A DNA stretch of 64,000 bases, from contig NZ_CP124038.1 of assembly GCF_030436345.1 (NCBI RefSeq), positions 186,001 through 250,000 of the forward strand. The letters run 5' to 3'. Below the pieces are notes generated by a model. The model was not told the DNA's origin and did no database searches. It was given only the letters and a program-made list of their open reading frames with translations. Source of the DNA: [Borrelia] tanukii. Its GTDB lineage: Bacteria; Spirochaetota; Spirochaetia; Borreliales; Borreliaceae. The position numbers were made by a program, and so were the translations under genes. Below are positions 1-9,248 of this stretch, one piece after another; position 1 is the first letter of the stretch, and each line of letters opens with the position of its first letter.

Positions 1-112
1 TGACGTAACAAAAGCAATAACTAATTTAAATATGGCAAGCTTAGCTTATCAAGTATCTTTAGGAATCTCCGCTAAAATAATGCAAACAACTTTATTAGAT
101 TTTATTAAATAG
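1..112 (+). CDS. flgL: Flagellar hook-filament junction protein FlgL, C-terminal end only
   Basis: The frame starting at base 2 is open from the window edge to TAG at 110-112 and ends in the residues TTLLDFIK. The heptad-like pattern ([20 protein letters not shown]) is what the C-terminal D0 helix of flagellin-family proteins looks like. The position directly upstream of fliW and csrA supports FlgL (HAP3), which joins hook and filament, because I recall flgK-flgL-fliW-csrA as the order in Borrelia. Only about 36 residues are present, so the call rests on this helix and on context. The stop lies 1 base before the fliW ATG, so the genes are probably cotranscribed. Confidence 0.75.
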   Translation, partial: DVTKAITNLNMASLAYQVSLGISAKIMQTTLLDFIK

Positions 113-113
113 A

Positions 114-506
114 ATGATACATGAAAAAAGTATAGAATTTGATTTCCCCGAAGGGATACTTGGATTTGAGAACATTAAAAAATTTATAATAAAAGACTCT
201 AAATATAAGCCTTTTTCTATTATGGAATCCATAAATAAAGACGTAAGTTTTTTAGTGACATCTCCTTTTAATTTTTTAAGCGAATACTTACCAAATATCC
301 AGGAAAAAGATTGGTTGGACATTGAGGCAAAAGCAGAAGATGAAAAAGTTATACTATGTATAATCAATATGCACGTTAATGATTATAAAGACATTACAGC
401 TAACCTAAAAGCACCAATCATAATAAACAAAAAAAAATTACTTGGAAAACAAGCTATATGCACAAATGAAAAATACTCACTACACCATAAAGTTTTCAAG
501 GAATAA
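114..506 (+). CDS. fliW: Flagellar assembly factor FliW
   Basis: A 130-residue protein of normal FliW length. The N-terminal stretch [20 protein letters not shown] is the typical FliW opening, and the C-terminal half has the expected KKLLGKQ and Y-S-x-H-H motif. In the family FliW binds CsrA and flagellin in turn: free flagellin takes FliW away from CsrA, and released CsrA represses flagellin translation. The neighbour csrA starts 2 bases after the fliW stop, and flgL ends 1 base before its start, so antagonist and target are made together. The ATG at 114 has no strong Shine-Dalgarno of its own and probably relies on coupling with flgL. Confidence 0.93.
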   Translation: MIHEKSIEFDFPEGILGFENIKKFIIKDSKYKPFSIMESINKDVSFLVTSPFNFLSEYLPNIQEKDWLDIEAKAEDEKVILCIINMHVNDYKDITANLKAPIIINKKKLLGKQAICTNEKYSLHHKVFKE

Positions 507-508
507 AA

Positions 509-754
509 ATGCTAGTATTGTCAAGAAAAGTAAATGAAAGTATTAAAATAAACTCTAACATTGAAGTTTTAATATTAGAGATAAAAAAGGATACTGTTAA
601 AATAGCAATTAAAGCTCCTGAAAACATTAAAATATTTAGATCTGAAATTTATGAATTTATTATAGAAGAAAATAAAAAATCAATACTAAAAGACAAACAC
701 AATATCGGCAAGATTAAAAGTCTATTCAATCACTATTTCAAGAATGAAAATTAA
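509..754 (+). CDS. csrA: Carbon storage regulator CsrA, RNA-binding translational regulator
   Basis: 81 residues beginning [12 protein letters not shown], the invariant CsrA N-terminus that forms the first beta strand and part of the RNA-binding face. The second signature, [18 protein letters not shown], follows at about residues 33-50. CsrA dimers bind GGA motifs near ribosome binding sites; in Borrelia the flaB transcript is the known target and FliW the antagonist. The tail after residue 55 is longer and more basic than in E. coli CsrA (61 residues). The 3' end overlaps the convergent tsaB gene by 17 bases. Confidence 0.95.
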   Translation: MLVLSRKVNESIKINSNIEVLILEIKKDTVKIAIKAPENIKIFRSEIYEFIIEENKKSILKDKHNIGKIKSLFNHYFKNEN

Positions 755-1391
755 GCTCTGCATCACTTTGTCTTACATAAAGAGGTCCCGACAAAATATC
801 ATCGCTTTTGCGATTTTTTAAGTATTTAGCTATCCCAAGTTCTGTTAAAATTTTTCCAAACGAACTTAAATTTTCATTGATTTTAAATTTATAATTGAAT
901 TCTTTGCAAACATCCTCAAGATTGTTCCCAATAAGCACTGAATTTGAATCAATCTGAGTTAGATATTCAAATAAATCTTCCTTAGAAAAACACAAAATCT
1001 TCCCTATTAATCCGCAATTTTTATAACGCCCAAGAAAATATTTACCGGCAGTAAAAGTTAATACAATTACATTGGAACTGTTTTTAGCCGAATTTGCAAA
1101 AACATCCAATGTAGGAATATTGACAAAGGGAATAGAAAGGCCTAAGGCAAGACCTTTGACAAAACTTAAACTAATTCTAAGACCAGTAAAAGAACCAGGT
1201 CCACAAGAATTTATAATTAATTCAATTTGATTAATATCGATGTTATTTTTAATTACAAAATCATTGAAAATTTTTGGAATACTAAAATTAGAATTCGATT
1301 TAAATTTAACTAATGAAAAATCCTTATTATTCATTCTGCAATAAATTATTAATGCTTTATATGAATACTCAAATGCAAGTGCATTAATCAT
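738..1391 (-). CDS. tsaB: tRNA t6A synthesis subunit TsaB
   Basis: 217 residues with the ASKHA-fold segment [23 protein letters not shown] at about 63-85, the hallmark of TsaB (YeaZ). TsaB pairs with TsaD and TsaE to transfer threonylcarbamoyl onto A37 of ANN-decoding tRNAs in the cytoplasm. The tsaE gene lies directly upstream and overlaps its start by 8 bases, so the two are made from one message and probably translated in a coupled way. TsaB is a catalytically inactive paralogue of TsaD, so the lack of metal ligands here is normal. The 3' end overlaps csrA on the other strand. Confidence 0.9.
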   Translation of the reverse strand: MINALAFEYSYKALIIYCRMNNKDFSLVKFKSNSNFSIPKIFNDFVIKNNIDINQIELIINSCGPGSFTGLRISLSFVKGLALGLSIPFVNIPTLDVFANSAKNSSNVIVLTFTAGKYFLGRYKNCGLIGKILCFSKEDLFEYLTQIDSNSVLIGNNLEDVCKEFNYKFKINENLSSFGKILTELGIAKYLKNRKSDDILSGPLYVRQSDAELNFHS

Positions 1392-1797
1392 TTAATTCTA
1401 TAATCCTGCCTGAACCAACTATTTTAAAAGTTAAAGAAAATAATCTGTCTTTTGGAACAATACTCAAAGCAATTTGTGGCCATTCAATAGCAATAATTGA
1501 ATCAAGATCCATAAGTATTTCTAATCCTCCAATAAGTTCAAATTCTTCTAAAGAAAATACCCGATATAAATCAATATGATAAAACTTAAAATCTACAAAA
1601 TCATAAACATTGAAAATGTTATAAGTTGGACTTGTAAAATAAGAAATTCCAAGGTTAAGGGCAAGTCCCTTTAAAAAACTAGTTTTTCCAGACCCCATAT
1701 CACCAATTAAAGCAAATATTTTACCAATAGGTAAAGGATAAAAAAAAGATTTGGAAAAATTTATCATTTTTTTTTCTGATTTAAATTCCAAAATCAA
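1384..1797 (-). CDS. tsaE: tRNA t6A synthesis ATPase TsaE
   Basis: 137 residues. A Walker A motif GDMGSGKT lies at residues 32-39, followed by the TsaE signature SPTYNIFNVYDF and, later, FYHIDLYR and the IAIEWPQ segment. TsaE hydrolyses ATP to reset the TsaB-TsaD complex during t6A synthesis. It overlaps the upstream small gene by 4 bases and tsaB by 8 bases, which indicates translational coupling in one operon. Confidence 0.92.
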   Translation of the reverse strand: MILEFKSEKKMINFSKSFFYPLPIGKIFALIGDMGSGKTSFLKGLALNLGISYFTSPTYNIFNVYDFVDFKFYHIDLYRVFSLEEFELIGGLEILMDLDSIIAIEWPQIALSIVPKDRLFSLTFKIVGSGRIIELND

Positions 1798-2054
1798 GAA
1801 AGCTTCCCCTTAAATTCCAAATCAATTACACGCCTTTTAATTGCAACCATTAACTTTAAAACGGGATAATTCAAAGGATCTACAAAATCAATAGTGACAT
1901 GTTTTTCTCCTAAGGGTGTAGCCTCAATAACAAACTTTACTTTTTTGGTTTCCAACACGTCATTATACTTATAAACAACATCAGCAAAATATACATTTCT
2001 ATAATGAATAAAACTTTCTTGCTTTTCAATATTATTAAGAGAAACAAGCTGCAC
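1794..2054 (-). CDS. Small hypothetical protein upstream of tsaE
   Basis: An 86-residue protein I do not recognise. It has no signal peptide or membrane segment. It is mixed in charge, with alternating hydrophobic residues that suggest beta strands (VYFADVVYKY, KVKFVIEATP, KHVTIDFVD) and a basic end (AIKRRVIDLEFKGKLS). Its stop overlaps the tsaE start by 4 bases, so it is very likely a real, coupled gene rather than a chance frame. It could be a small cytoplasmic partner of the t6A genes or simply an operon neighbour; nothing in the sequence decides. Confidence 0.65.
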   Translation of the reverse strand: MQLVSLNNIEKQESFIHYRNVYFADVVYKYNDVLETKKVKFVIEATPLGEKHVTIDFVDPLNYPVLKLMVAIKRRVIDLEFKGKLS

Positions 2055-2240
2055 AATAACAATCCTTAAAATAAATCAAACTCCCAAAAAGCCAACATAA
2101 GAACATTTTTATTTAGCGCTATTTTTCAAGGCGGAATTTTGATTCTTAACCTTTGAATTGCATTTAGCTATCATCGACTAAAAATTTTCAAATTCCTAAA
2201 TTTAATGAGATGTCGCAAAAAAATAACTCCAATTCTTAAA

Positions 2241-2264
2241 ATTAAACCCCCCAGGAGTTTTAAT
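2241..2264 (-). terminator. Probable terminator of the infC-rpmI-rplT operon
   Basis: On the minus strand, 4 bases past the rplT stop, AAACTCC and GGGGTTT can pair around a 3-base loop with one G-U pair, and TTTAATTTT follows. The stem lies where the operon should end, in a 213-base gap. The T-tract is interrupted, so this is a moderate call. I see no other clear signal in the rest of the gap (2055-2240). Confidence 0.4.
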
Positions 2265-2267
2265 TTT

Positions 2268-2615
2268 TCATTTTCTTATTTCTAAAACAATTGCTTTAAA
2301 AGCTTCAGCATCTTCAATTGCCAAATTAGACAAAATTTTTCTATTAATTTTTATATTAGATTTCAATAAACCCTCAATAAATCTTGAATAACTAACCCCA
2401 GTATCACTTAAAGCAGCAGAAATTCTTGAAATCCACAAGCGCCTGAAATCTCTTTTCCTAGCTTTTCTATCTCTTGTAGCATACATCATACCCTTTCTCA
2501 AGGTATCCTTAGCTTTTTTATAGTTACTCTTTTTTGTACCCCAAAACCCTTTTGTTTTTTTTAAAATTCGCTTACGCCTTGCAACATGCACTGTGCCGTT
2601 TTTAGCCCTAGCCAT
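2268..2615 (-). CDS. rplT: 50S ribosomal protein L20
   Basis: 115 residues with the L20 pattern: a basic N-terminus with RRKRILKKTKGFWG at about 13-26, then YATRDRKARKRDFRRLWISRI, the long helix that binds 23S rRNA. L20 is needed early in 50S assembly. The gene is last in infC-rpmI-rplT, the conserved bacterial order in which L20 often represses its own operon. It starts 19 bases after rpmI. Confidence 0.98.
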   Translation of the reverse strand: MARAKNGTVHVARRKRILKKTKGFWGTKKSNYKKAKDTLRKGMMYATRDRKARKRDFRRLWISRISAALSDTGVSYSRFIEGLLKSNIKINRKILSNLAIEDAEAFKAIVLEIRK

Positions 2616-2634
2616 ATCTATCTCCTAAAATATT

Positions 2635-2835
2635 TTAACCATAAGGTAATAAAGTTTTAATTCTTTTAACTTCAAAACAAGAAATATTGCCCAATTTCCT
2701 TAAATTTCTCTTACGCTTAGAAGACTTTTTTGTCAAAATATGCCTTAAATTTTGCTTTTTATACTTAACCTTACCATTTACAGTAAAAGAATACCTTTTT
2801 TTTGCACTTTTTCGTGTTTTCATTTTACTTGCCAT
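2635..2835 (-). CDS. rpmI: 50S ribosomal protein L35
   Basis: 66 residues, very basic, beginning [18 protein letters not shown], with the family core [27 protein letters not shown]35 is a small 50S protein. It sits between infC (22 bases upstream) and rplT (19 bases downstream) in the standard operon. Confidence 0.97.
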   Translation of the reverse strand: MASKMKTRKSAKKRYSFTVNGKVKYKKQNLRHILTKKSSKRKRNLRKLGNISCFEVKRIKTLLPYG

Positions 2836-2857
2836 TTTATCCCCTTTAATTTAGCAT

Positions 2858-3418
2858 TTATTTTTTAAACTTAGGCGCTACAATCAAAAACATTGTTTTA
2901 CCTTCCATTTTAGCTGCAGACTCCAAAACGTAATTCACATCTCCTACTTTTTCAAGAATACTATTCAAAATACCATATCCTAAATACGTATGAGCAAGTT
3001 CACGACCTCTAAATCTTATTGTAACCTTAACCTTATTACCCTCTTTGAGAAAAGTTAAAATGTTTTTTGATTTAAAATCAAGGTCATGGGTATCTATCTT
3101 AGGCTGCATTCTGACTTCCTTAAGCTTAATTACTTTTTGATTCTTTTTCTGCTCTTTTTGACGCTTTTCTTGATGAAATTTATATTTTCCATAATCAATA
3201 ATCTTGCAAACCGGAGGAGACACATTGGGAGAAACCTCAACCAAATCAAGTCCAGCTTCTTTTGCTTTTTTAATAGCATCTTCAATTAATAAAACCTCTT
3301 GTGTTCCATTTTCAAAAATAACTCTTACCTCGCGAGCCTTAATTCTGTAATTAATTTTCAATTCTTTGTCATTTGATCTGGACCTATCCCTATCTCTATT
3401 GGCATTTCTATTTATCAT
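2858..3418 (-). CDS. infC: Translation initiation factor IF-3
   Basis: 186 residues. The N-terminal domain has the family opening [13 protein letters not shown] (about 23-35) and [22 protein letters not shown]. The C-terminal domain has [17 protein letters not shown], the IF-3 signature that binds 16S rRNA. The ATG at 3418 is preceded directly by an in-frame TAG, so it is the most upstream start possible. The AGGAG lies about 14 bases upstream, unusually far for this genome. IF-3 prevents early joining of 50S and checks the start codon. Confidence 0.97.
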   Translation of the reverse strand: MINRNANRDRDRSRSNDKELKINYRIKAREVRVIFENGTQEVLLIEDAIKKAKEAGLDLVEVSPNVSPPVCKIIDYGKYKFHQEKRQKEQKKNQKVIKLKEVRMQPKIDTHDLDFKSKNILTFLKEGNKVKVTIRFRGRELAHTYLGYGILNSILEKVGDVNYVLESAAKMEGKTMFLIVAPKFKK

Positions 3419-3472
3419 CTAAAAAATATATACTCCTAAAGCAATTAATAATTAACATTAATACTTAATTCT

Positions 3473-3501
3473 AATATACATTCACCAAAAAGTAAATTCA
3501 A
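3473..3501 (-). promoter_or_regulatory. Sigma-70-type promoter for infC-rpmI-rplT
   Basis: On the minus strand TTGAAT (3496-3501) is separated by 17 bases from TATATT (3473-3478). It lies about 55 bases upstream of the infC ATG and points to it, leaving a leader of roughly 48 bases with AGGAG. The match to the consensus is good, but AT-rich DNA gives chance matches. Confidence 0.5.
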
Positions 3502-3576
3502 AGAATAATGTTTGCAAAAATTAACAACATTAATAAAAAATAAATATCCAAATCACACAAGTTTTTAACCAATCAA

Positions 3577-3605
3577 TTGATTTAAAAAACATTTAAAAGT
3601 AGAAT
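3577..3605 (+). promoter_or_regulatory. Candidate promoter ending at the start codon of the membrane-protein gene
   Basis: TTGATT (3577-3582) and TAGAAT (3600-3605) are 17 bases apart, and a perfect TATAAT occurs at 3606-3611. With the first pair, transcription would begin near 3612, only about 4 bases before the ATG at 3616. No Shine-Dalgarno precedes that ATG. Confidence 0.35.
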
Positions 3606-3615
3606 TATAATTGCA

Positions 3616-4269
3616 ATGAATTTATTTTTATTAACGAGCCTACCATTAATATTAAAAATTTATATGAATACTCAATTAAAACAAAGTAAAACAAAAAATG
3701 CTCAAGCCCATGTTTTAGTAATATTTTTTGCAATAACAATTTTTTCTTTTCTTTATTTAACTCAAGAATTTATTCTATACAGATCATTTGAATTAAATTA
3801 CACATCAAGAATAAGCCTAGGAATTTCAATATTTATCAAAGAACATTTATACTACTATATATTCCCACTATTAATATTTATATTTTTTTTTACTCTAAAT
3901 GAAAATTCTTCATTTAGAAAAAATTTAACAATTCTTATACATTTTGCATTTGGATTAATATTTTCTAAAAACCTAGAAATAGCAATCCTAAATAGCAAAA
4001 TTTTTGGAGTCTATGAATACATTGAATTACCAATAATTAATACAATAGAGTTAATATTTTCAGCCATAATCTTTGAAAAGACAATTAAAAAATGCCAAAA
4101 ATATTCGGTAAAAGAATACAAAATCATCCTTTCTCCTATTCTATTTTTAGGATTATTTATTGCAACCTTAAAAACATTAATTTTAACCAATATGGGTATC
4201 TATACATTAATAATATTTGCATTGGTTTTAATATTTATAGCAATTAACAATAAATATGCTAGGAAATAA
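3616..4269 (+). CDS. Hypothetical multi-pass membrane protein
   Basis: 217 residues, mostly hydrophobic, with likely membrane segments near 32-52, 73-93, 102-118, 138-153, 170-190 and 193-211. I see no family motif. The C-terminus is short and basic (NNKYARK). The next gene, a lipoprotein, starts 1 base after this stop, so the two are an operon and may act together at the inner membrane. The start at 3616 has no ribosome binding site and sits at a likely transcription start; ATG at 3664 (Met17) is an alternative. Function unknown. Confidence 0.7.
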   Translation: MNLFLLTSLPLILKIYMNTQLKQSKTKNAQAHVLVIFFAITIFSFLYLTQEFILYRSFELNYTSRISLGISIFIKEHLYYYIFPLLIFIFFFTLNENSSFRKNLTILIHFAFGLIFSKNLEIAILNSKIFGVYEYIELPIINTIELIFSAIIFEKTIKKCQKYSVKEYKIILSPILFLGLFIATLKTLILTNMGIYTLIIFALVLIFIAINNKYARK

Positions 4270-4270
4270 A

Positions 4271-5011
4271 ATGCCTAGTCCAAAAACACTTGCTATAATA
4301 GCACTCTTAATAATTTTAACACAAGGGTGCAAAGAATCTTCCATTATTGAAAAACAATTTAATTACGCAATAATTTTCTCGGATGCAACCGAATATTTTT
4401 TTGAAATTCAAAAAACTCCATTCATAAAAAACGAAATACTATTTATAAATGACAAAAACTTAGAAATTGTAAAAGATAAACTCAAAACAACAAAAAAAAT
4501 ACTATTAACCCACAAATCAAATAATGAGCTATTAAATAACGAAATTCTAAAAGAGAAAATTTTTTATCTATCAAAAATAAAATTTTCTCTAAAAAAATCT
4601 ATTGATTTTCTGCTTAATGGAAAATCAATAAATTTGCAAAAAACATTGTTATTTAGAGACAAATCTCTAAATAACGAAGATCTTGAATACTTGGAAAAAA
4701 AAGGTAAAGAAAAAAACGTTAATATCACCCTAATAAACGAAACAAACATATCCTATATAAAAACATTCATTACTCCCCAAATAAAAACAATAATATTATT
4801 CTCTTTAAGAGATAATAATATTATTTTAAAAAGGATATCAAATTCACCTTTTTTCAAAAATATAAACTTTGTACTAATTGGCAATACAAGAAAAGACTTA
4901 AAAATTATTAAGCTAAAATATATAATCACTCTTAAAGAATCTGATTTGATGAAAATAGTAAAAGACGTTGAAAAAGATTTTCAATATGAATTTAACATTT
5001 ACAAACAATGA
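4271..5011 (+). CDS. Hypothetical lipoprotein
   Basis: 246 residues from the ATG at 4271. The N-terminus has a basic residue, a hydrophobic core and the lipobox LTQGC with Cys20, so it should be lipidated and periplasmic or surface-anchored. An in-frame ATG at 4256 adds five residues but overlaps the upstream gene and spoils the signal peptide, so 4271 is preferred. The mature part alternates short hydrophobic strands with Lys-rich helices (for example IKTIILFSLRDNN, NFVLIGNTRKD), which loosely recalls a substrate-binding fold, but I cannot name a family. Confidence 0.75.
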   Translation: MPSPKTLAIIALLIILTQGCKESSIIEKQFNYAIIFSDATEYFFEIQKTPFIKNEILFINDKNLEIVKDKLKTTKKILLTHKSNNELLNNEILKEKIFYLSKIKFSLKKSIDFLLNGKSINLQKTLLFRDKSLNNEDLEYLEKKGKEKNVNITLINETNISYIKTFITPQIKTIILFSLRDNNIILKRISNSPFFKNINFVLIGNTRKDLKIIKLKYIITLKESDLMKIVKDVEKDFQYEFNIYKQ

Positions 5012-5066
5012 GAATTATTAAATTTGCAACTAATAATAAAACATGCAAACTGTTTAAATAAACAAT

Positions 5067-5876
5067 TTAATGCAACAATAAAAGATCTTTAAAACTATTG
5101 TATACGGCAATAGCAACATCATTAACAGAGCAATTTTTAATCCTTGCAATCTCAAGACATACATATCCTAAAAACAAAGGCGAATTTATTTTACCTCTTA
5201 ATGGCGCTGGAGCTAAAAAAGGACTATCCGTTTCTATTAAAAGATCGTTGGTATTTAATTTGCTAGCAACAATCCTCAAAGGTTCTGCATTTTTAAAAGT
5301 TATATTACCCGAAAAAGAAACTTTAAATCCCAAATCAATAAATTTCTTAGCACATTCATAATTTCCTGAATAACAATGCAATATACCCCTATTAAAAAAA
5401 TTTAAAGACCTTACAATATTATAGGCATCATCATAGGCATCTCTTATATGCAAAATAACTGGCTTTTTATATCTATCAGCCAAATACAATTGCTCTTCAA
5501 AGGCCTTAATTTGAAATTTCTTGTTATCTGCCTTAAAATAATCAAGACCTATCTCACCAACAGCAACAACATTCTCATTAATCAAAATTTTTTCAAGCTG
5601 CTTAATATCATCTTTAAAATTATCACCTAAATTTAAAGGATGAATACCTGCTGTTAAAAACACATTGGAATAAGAGCTTAAAAGATTTTTCCTATCATTA
5701 AAATCACTAGGGTGCAAACCAACGTCAAGAAAATAAGAAAAGCCGTTTTTAAAACATTCATTAATAATATAATTGACATCCAAGGACTTTTTCTTTAATT
5801 CATAAAAGTGAACATGAGTATCTATTAATTTATCAAAAAAAATAGATTTTTCAGTTTCAAGTAAGCAGTCCATCAT
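5067..5876 (-). CDS. tatD: TatD-family metal-dependent hydrolase (DNase)
   Basis: 269 residues in a TIM-barrel amidohydrolase pattern. Metal ligands are visible: HVH at residues 21-23, the Glu in VAVGEIGLDYFK, the His of PVILHIRDA, the His of GILHCYSG and the Asp in LLIETDSPFLAP. TatD proteins are Mg-dependent 3'-5' exonucleases or D-aminoacyl-tRNA deacylase-like enzymes in DNA quality control. The N-terminus is about 16 residues longer than usual. The gene overlaps the upstream TPR gene by 4 bases. Confidence 0.88.
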   Translation of the reverse strand: MMDCLLETEKSIFFDKLIDTHVHFYELKKKSLDVNYIINECFKNGFSYFLDVGLHPSDFNDRKNLLSSYSNVFLTAGIHPLNLGDNFKDDIKQLEKILINENVVAVGEIGLDYFKADNKKFQIKAFEEQLYLADRYKKPVILHIRDAYDDAYNIVRSLNFFNRGILHCYSGNYECAKKFIDLGFKVSFSGNITFKNAEPLRIVASKLNTNDLLIETDSPFLAPAPLRGKINSPLFLGYVCLEIARIKNCSVNDVAIAVYNSFKDLLLLH

Positions 5877-7012
5877 TCCATTTTTTTCCTAAGAGCTGTA
5901 AGATAGTCAATAACAACAATATTTTTCATGCCAAGATGCAAAAAGCTTGATAAAATATCAACAGCATTTCCAATCTGTCCTAATGCCTCATAACATTCAG
6001 CAGCACTAACATATAATGCTGAATTTTTAGGATTGTTTTTAATTAAGCTTTTAATAGCTATTAATGCTTCTTCATATTTACCTTGCTCCTTTTGAAGAAG
6101 GGCAAGTCCAAGTATAGCAAACATATCAAAATCAACATCAAGAGCCTTTTTATAATAAATTTGAGAATTTTCATAATCATTCAAATAACGATAAGCATCT
6201 CCTATCCTTGTAAGAACCAAATTATTTTTTGGATCTTTTTCGATAATATCAAACCAATACTTTAAAGCCTCTTTATACTCCTTATTACCCCTATAACAAT
6301 CAGCAAGTCCAAAAACAGCATAAAAATTGCTAGGTGAAATTTCTAAAGCTTTTTGAAAAAAATAAATTCCTCTGGTAAATTCCCTTAGTTTACGATAACA
6401 ATTGCCAATTGAAGTTAATACTCTAACATCAACCTTGGATTGATTTAATTCGTACATTTTAAGCCAATACTTCAAAGCCTCTTTATATTCTTTAAAGTCG
6501 TAATATAAATGGCCAATCCCCACAAGCGCATAATCATTCTCAGGCATTAATTCCATTACCTTAAGATACGTTTGCTTAGATTTTTGAAAATTTTTTAGCT
6601 TTCTGTAAGATGACGCAACTCTTGTTAAAACCGTTATATTCTCAGGATCATATTTTAAATACTCTTCCCATATCTCTGTAGCTTTTTTATAATCATCCAA
6701 ATTTCTGTAGCAATCTCCAAGTCCAAAAAGAGCATAATTATTGTTTGGATGCTTTACTAGGCACTTTTGATAATAAACTATTGCTTTATCGTAATTATTC
6801 TTCTTCCTTTCAATATCCCCAAGTCCAACAAGAGCATAATTATTCTCATTATCCTTTTCAAGGATATCAGAAAACAAACTTTCTGCTTCAGGAAGCCTTT
6901 CTTCTTTGATCAACTGATACCCTCTTTTTGATTTCTCAGTGACATCAAGAAGCTGATCATCAGAAATGCTTGAGAGATCCTCTAAAGCATCCAAAATTTT
7001 TTCATTTAACAT
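5873..7012 (-). CDS. Tetratricopeptide-repeat protein, cytoplasmic
   Basis: 379 residues built almost entirely of about nine TPR units from residue 30 onward. They recur as A-L-x-G-L-G-D-x-Y-R ... Y-x-K-A-L-x-Y-x-x-K-A-L-E-x-x-P. Several units share the phrase NYALVGLGD or NYALFGLGD, so repeats in the array arose by duplication. No signal peptide is seen, so it is probably a cytoplasmic scaffold for protein complexes. It is the first gene of a pair with tatD, overlapping it by 4 bases. An AGGGG lies just upstream of the ATG. Confidence 0.88.
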   Translation of the reverse strand: MLNEKILDALEDLSSISDDQLLDVTEKSKRGYQLIKEERLPEAESLFSDILEKDNENNYALVGLGDIERKKNNYDKAIVYYQKCLVKHPNNNYALFGLGDCYRNLDDYKKATEIWEEYLKYDPENITVLTRVASSYRKLKNFQKSKQTYLKVMELMPENDYALVGIGHLYYDFKEYKEALKYWLKMYELNQSKVDVRVLTSIGNCYRKLREFTRGIYFFQKALEISPSNFYAVFGLADCYRGNKEYKEALKYWFDIIEKDPKNNLVLTRIGDAYRYLNDYENSQIYYKKALDVDFDMFAILGLALLQKEQGKYEEALIAIKSLIKNNPKNSALYVSAAECYEALGQIGNAVDILSSFLHLGMKNIVVIDYLTALRKKME

Positions 7013-7350
7013 AAATACCCCTTTTAAATCGGTTTATCAAAGATATAACTTTAACTACCTTGAACACACCACAAATAATAATACGCAAAGCTCAATTTAT
7101 ATACAAATACAACAAAACTTAATCTAACTTTAATATCCAACTTAATAACATTTATTATATAAAAAAACATGAAAAAATATAATTGATTTTTTACTCAAGC
7201 TTATTCTATTTATTCCAATAAAAGCAGTTTTAAAAAATCATATTGAAATAAAACATAAAAATGCGCATCCTAACATGAAACTTGCCAAAAAGTCTAACAA
7301 AAAAATCTAAAATTAATATAAACTATTACTATCTTTCAGGAGAAATCATA
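7013..7350. other. Divergent intergenic region, TPR gene / prfA
   Basis: A 338-base AT-rich gap that must hold the promoters of the leftward TPR-tatD pair and the rightward prfA operon. A weak rightward candidate is TTGATT near 7192 with TATTTA about 18 bases on. I see no hairpin, RNA gene or coding frame with a ribosome binding site apart from the prfA leader, where CAGGAGAA ends 6 bases before the ATG at 7351. Confidence 0.5.
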
Positions 7351-8424
7351 ATGTTTTTAGAAAAATTAAATTCAGCAACAAGTAAGATTAAGTCAATAGA
7401 AGAAAAATTGCAAGATATAAACCTAATTAAAAATCAAAAAGAATATTCTAAAATAATAAAAGAATACACGCATTTAGAAAAAATAAATACTAAAAAAATT
7501 GAATACGAAAAAATACTAAGTCAAATCAATGATAACAAAACCATCTTAGAAAAAGAAGAGCAACAAGAGATGAAAGAACTAATAAAACAAGAGCTAATTG
7601 ATCTGGATAAAAAAAAAGAAGATCTTGAACATCAAATAAAAATACTACTTTTACCTCAAGATGAAAATGACAGTAAAAACATAATAATTGAAATTAGGGC
7701 TGGAACAGGCGGAGAAGAAGCCGCTCTTTTTGCAAACAATCTTTATAGCATGTATATAAAATATTCAGAGAAAAAGAAATGGAAAACAGAAATCATAAAC
7801 TTTAATGAAACAGAACTTGGGGGATTTAAAGAAATAATTTTTGAAATCAAAGGAAAAGATGTTTTTAAAAAATTAAAATACGAAAGTGGTGTTCATAGAG
7901 TGCAAAGAATACCTATAACAGAGTCTAACGGAAGACTTCAAACCTCGGCTGCTACTGTAGCGGTACTACCTAATATTGAAGAAACTGAAATTGATATCAA
8001 TGAAAAAGATTTAAGAATTGATGTTTACAGATCATCTGGAGCTGGTGGACAACACGTCAATACAACCGATTCTGCGGTTAGAATAACACACTTACCAACA
8101 GGAATTGTCGTACAGTGCCAAAACGAAAGAAGTCAACATAAAAACAAAGATCAAGCAATGAAAATATTAAGAGCAAGGCTTTATGAATTTGAAGATTCCA
8201 AAAAACAAGAGCAAAGATCAAACAATAGGAAACAGCAAGTAGGCTCAGGAGATAGATCTGAAAGAATTAGAACCTATAATTTCCCTCAAAATAGAATAAC
8301 GGATCACAGAGCAAACATCACTCTTTATAAATTAGAAGAATTTATGCAAGGAGAACTTGATCAGCTTCTTGATCCCTTGACAATAGAACTTCAAGAAGAA
8401 ATATTAAAAAGCAACAACATATAG
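7351..8424 (+). CDS. prfA: Peptide chain release factor 1
   Basis: 357 residues from the ATG at 7351, chosen because CAGGAGAA lies 6 bases upstream; the frame is open back to 7282 but that stretch has no ribosome binding site. The catalytic GGQ is at residues 232-234 in [12 protein letters not shown]. The family motif for codon reading lies before it ([21 protein letters not shown]). RF1 releases the peptide at UAA and UAG. The gene for its modifying enzyme, prmC, follows after 2 bases. Confidence 0.97.
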   Translation: MFLEKLNSATSKIKSIEEKLQDINLIKNQKEYSKIIKEYTHLEKINTKKIEYEKILSQINDNKTILEKEEQQEMKELIKQELIDLDKKKEDLEHQIKILLLPQDENDSKNIIIEIRAGTGGEEAALFANNLYSMYIKYSEKKKWKTEIINFNETELGGFKEIIFEIKGKDVFKKLKYESGVHRVQRIPITESNGRLQTSAATVAVLPNIEETEIDINEKDLRIDVYRSSGAGGQHVNTTDSAVRITHLPTGIVVQCQNERSQHKNKDQAMKILRARLYEFEDSKKQEQRSNNRKQQVGSGDRSERIRTYNFPQNRITDHRANITLYKLEEFMQGELDQLLDPLTIELQEEILKSNNI

Positions 8425-8426
8425 TA

Positions 8427-9248
8427 ATGAATGTAAACGAAGCTATAAATTATGCTAAAAATAAAAATTTAGATACAATAGAAGCACTACTAATACTTGA
8501 ATTAATTTTAAAAACCAAAAAAGAGTTAATATTTACAAATATAAAAAAAAGCTTAACAAAAAGGGAAAAAAAACTTTTTTTTGATCAAATAGATAAAATA
8601 GAAAAAGGAACCCCTATTCACTACATACTACAAAAGAAAGAATTTATGGGCATTGAATTTTACCTAAACAAGCATGTCTTAATTCCAAGGTTTGATACAG
8701 AATGTTTGGCAGAAGAAGCCTTAATTCAAATTCAACAAAATGGCTTTAAAAAAATATTAGACTTATGCTGCGGCAGCGGATGCATAGGGCTTTCTATTGC
8801 CTATTACACTAAAAAAAAAGTAATGCTCTCAGACATTTCAATAAAAGCTTTACAAATAGCCTCAAAAAATACAAAAAAGCTCAAACTTGAAAAATTTGTA
8901 GAAATAATTCACTCTAATTTGCTAAAATGTATAGGGATGGGGCTTGATATAATTATTACAAATCCTCCTTATTTAAACAAAGAAGAATTAGAGATAAAAA
9001 ATAAAATAAACAAAGAACCCACAAAAGCTCTTTTGGGATTTGGAAAAGATGGACTTAATATTTCTAGAAAAATATTAAGCCAAGCAAAAGAAAAGCTTAA
9101 CCCAAATGGACTTATAATAATAGAATCAGCTCCTTGGCAAATGAAAAGCTTGAAAGATTTTGCAATCAAAAAAGGATTTACACATTTAAAAACCATTTAT
9201 GATCTTGAAAAAAGAGCAAGAGCGCTGGTATTAGGACAAAGAGCATGA
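8427..9248 (+). CDS. prmC: Release factor glutamine N5-methyltransferase
   Basis: 273 residues. It has the SAM-binding motif ILDLCCGSGCIGLSIAY and the catalytic NPPY at residues 179-182, which binds the glutamine of the release factor GGQ loop. The N-terminal helical domain with LIPRFDTE fits PrmC (HemK). It methylates the GGQ glutamine of RF1 and RF2, which fits its position 2 bases after prfA. The stop overlaps the rel start by 4 bases. Confidence 0.95.
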   Translation: MNVNEAINYAKNKNLDTIEALLILELILKTKKELIFTNIKKSLTKREKKLFFDQIDKIEKGTPIHYILQKKEFMGIEFYLNKHVLIPRFDTECLAEEALIQIQQNGFKKILDLCCGSGCIGLSIAYYTKKKVMLSDISIKALQIASKNTKKLKLEKFVEIIHSNLLKCIGMGLDIIITNPPYLNKEELEIKNKINKEPTKALLGFGKDGLNISRKILSQAKEKLNPNGLIIIESAPWQMKSLKDFAIKKGFTHLKTIYDLEKRARALVLGQRA

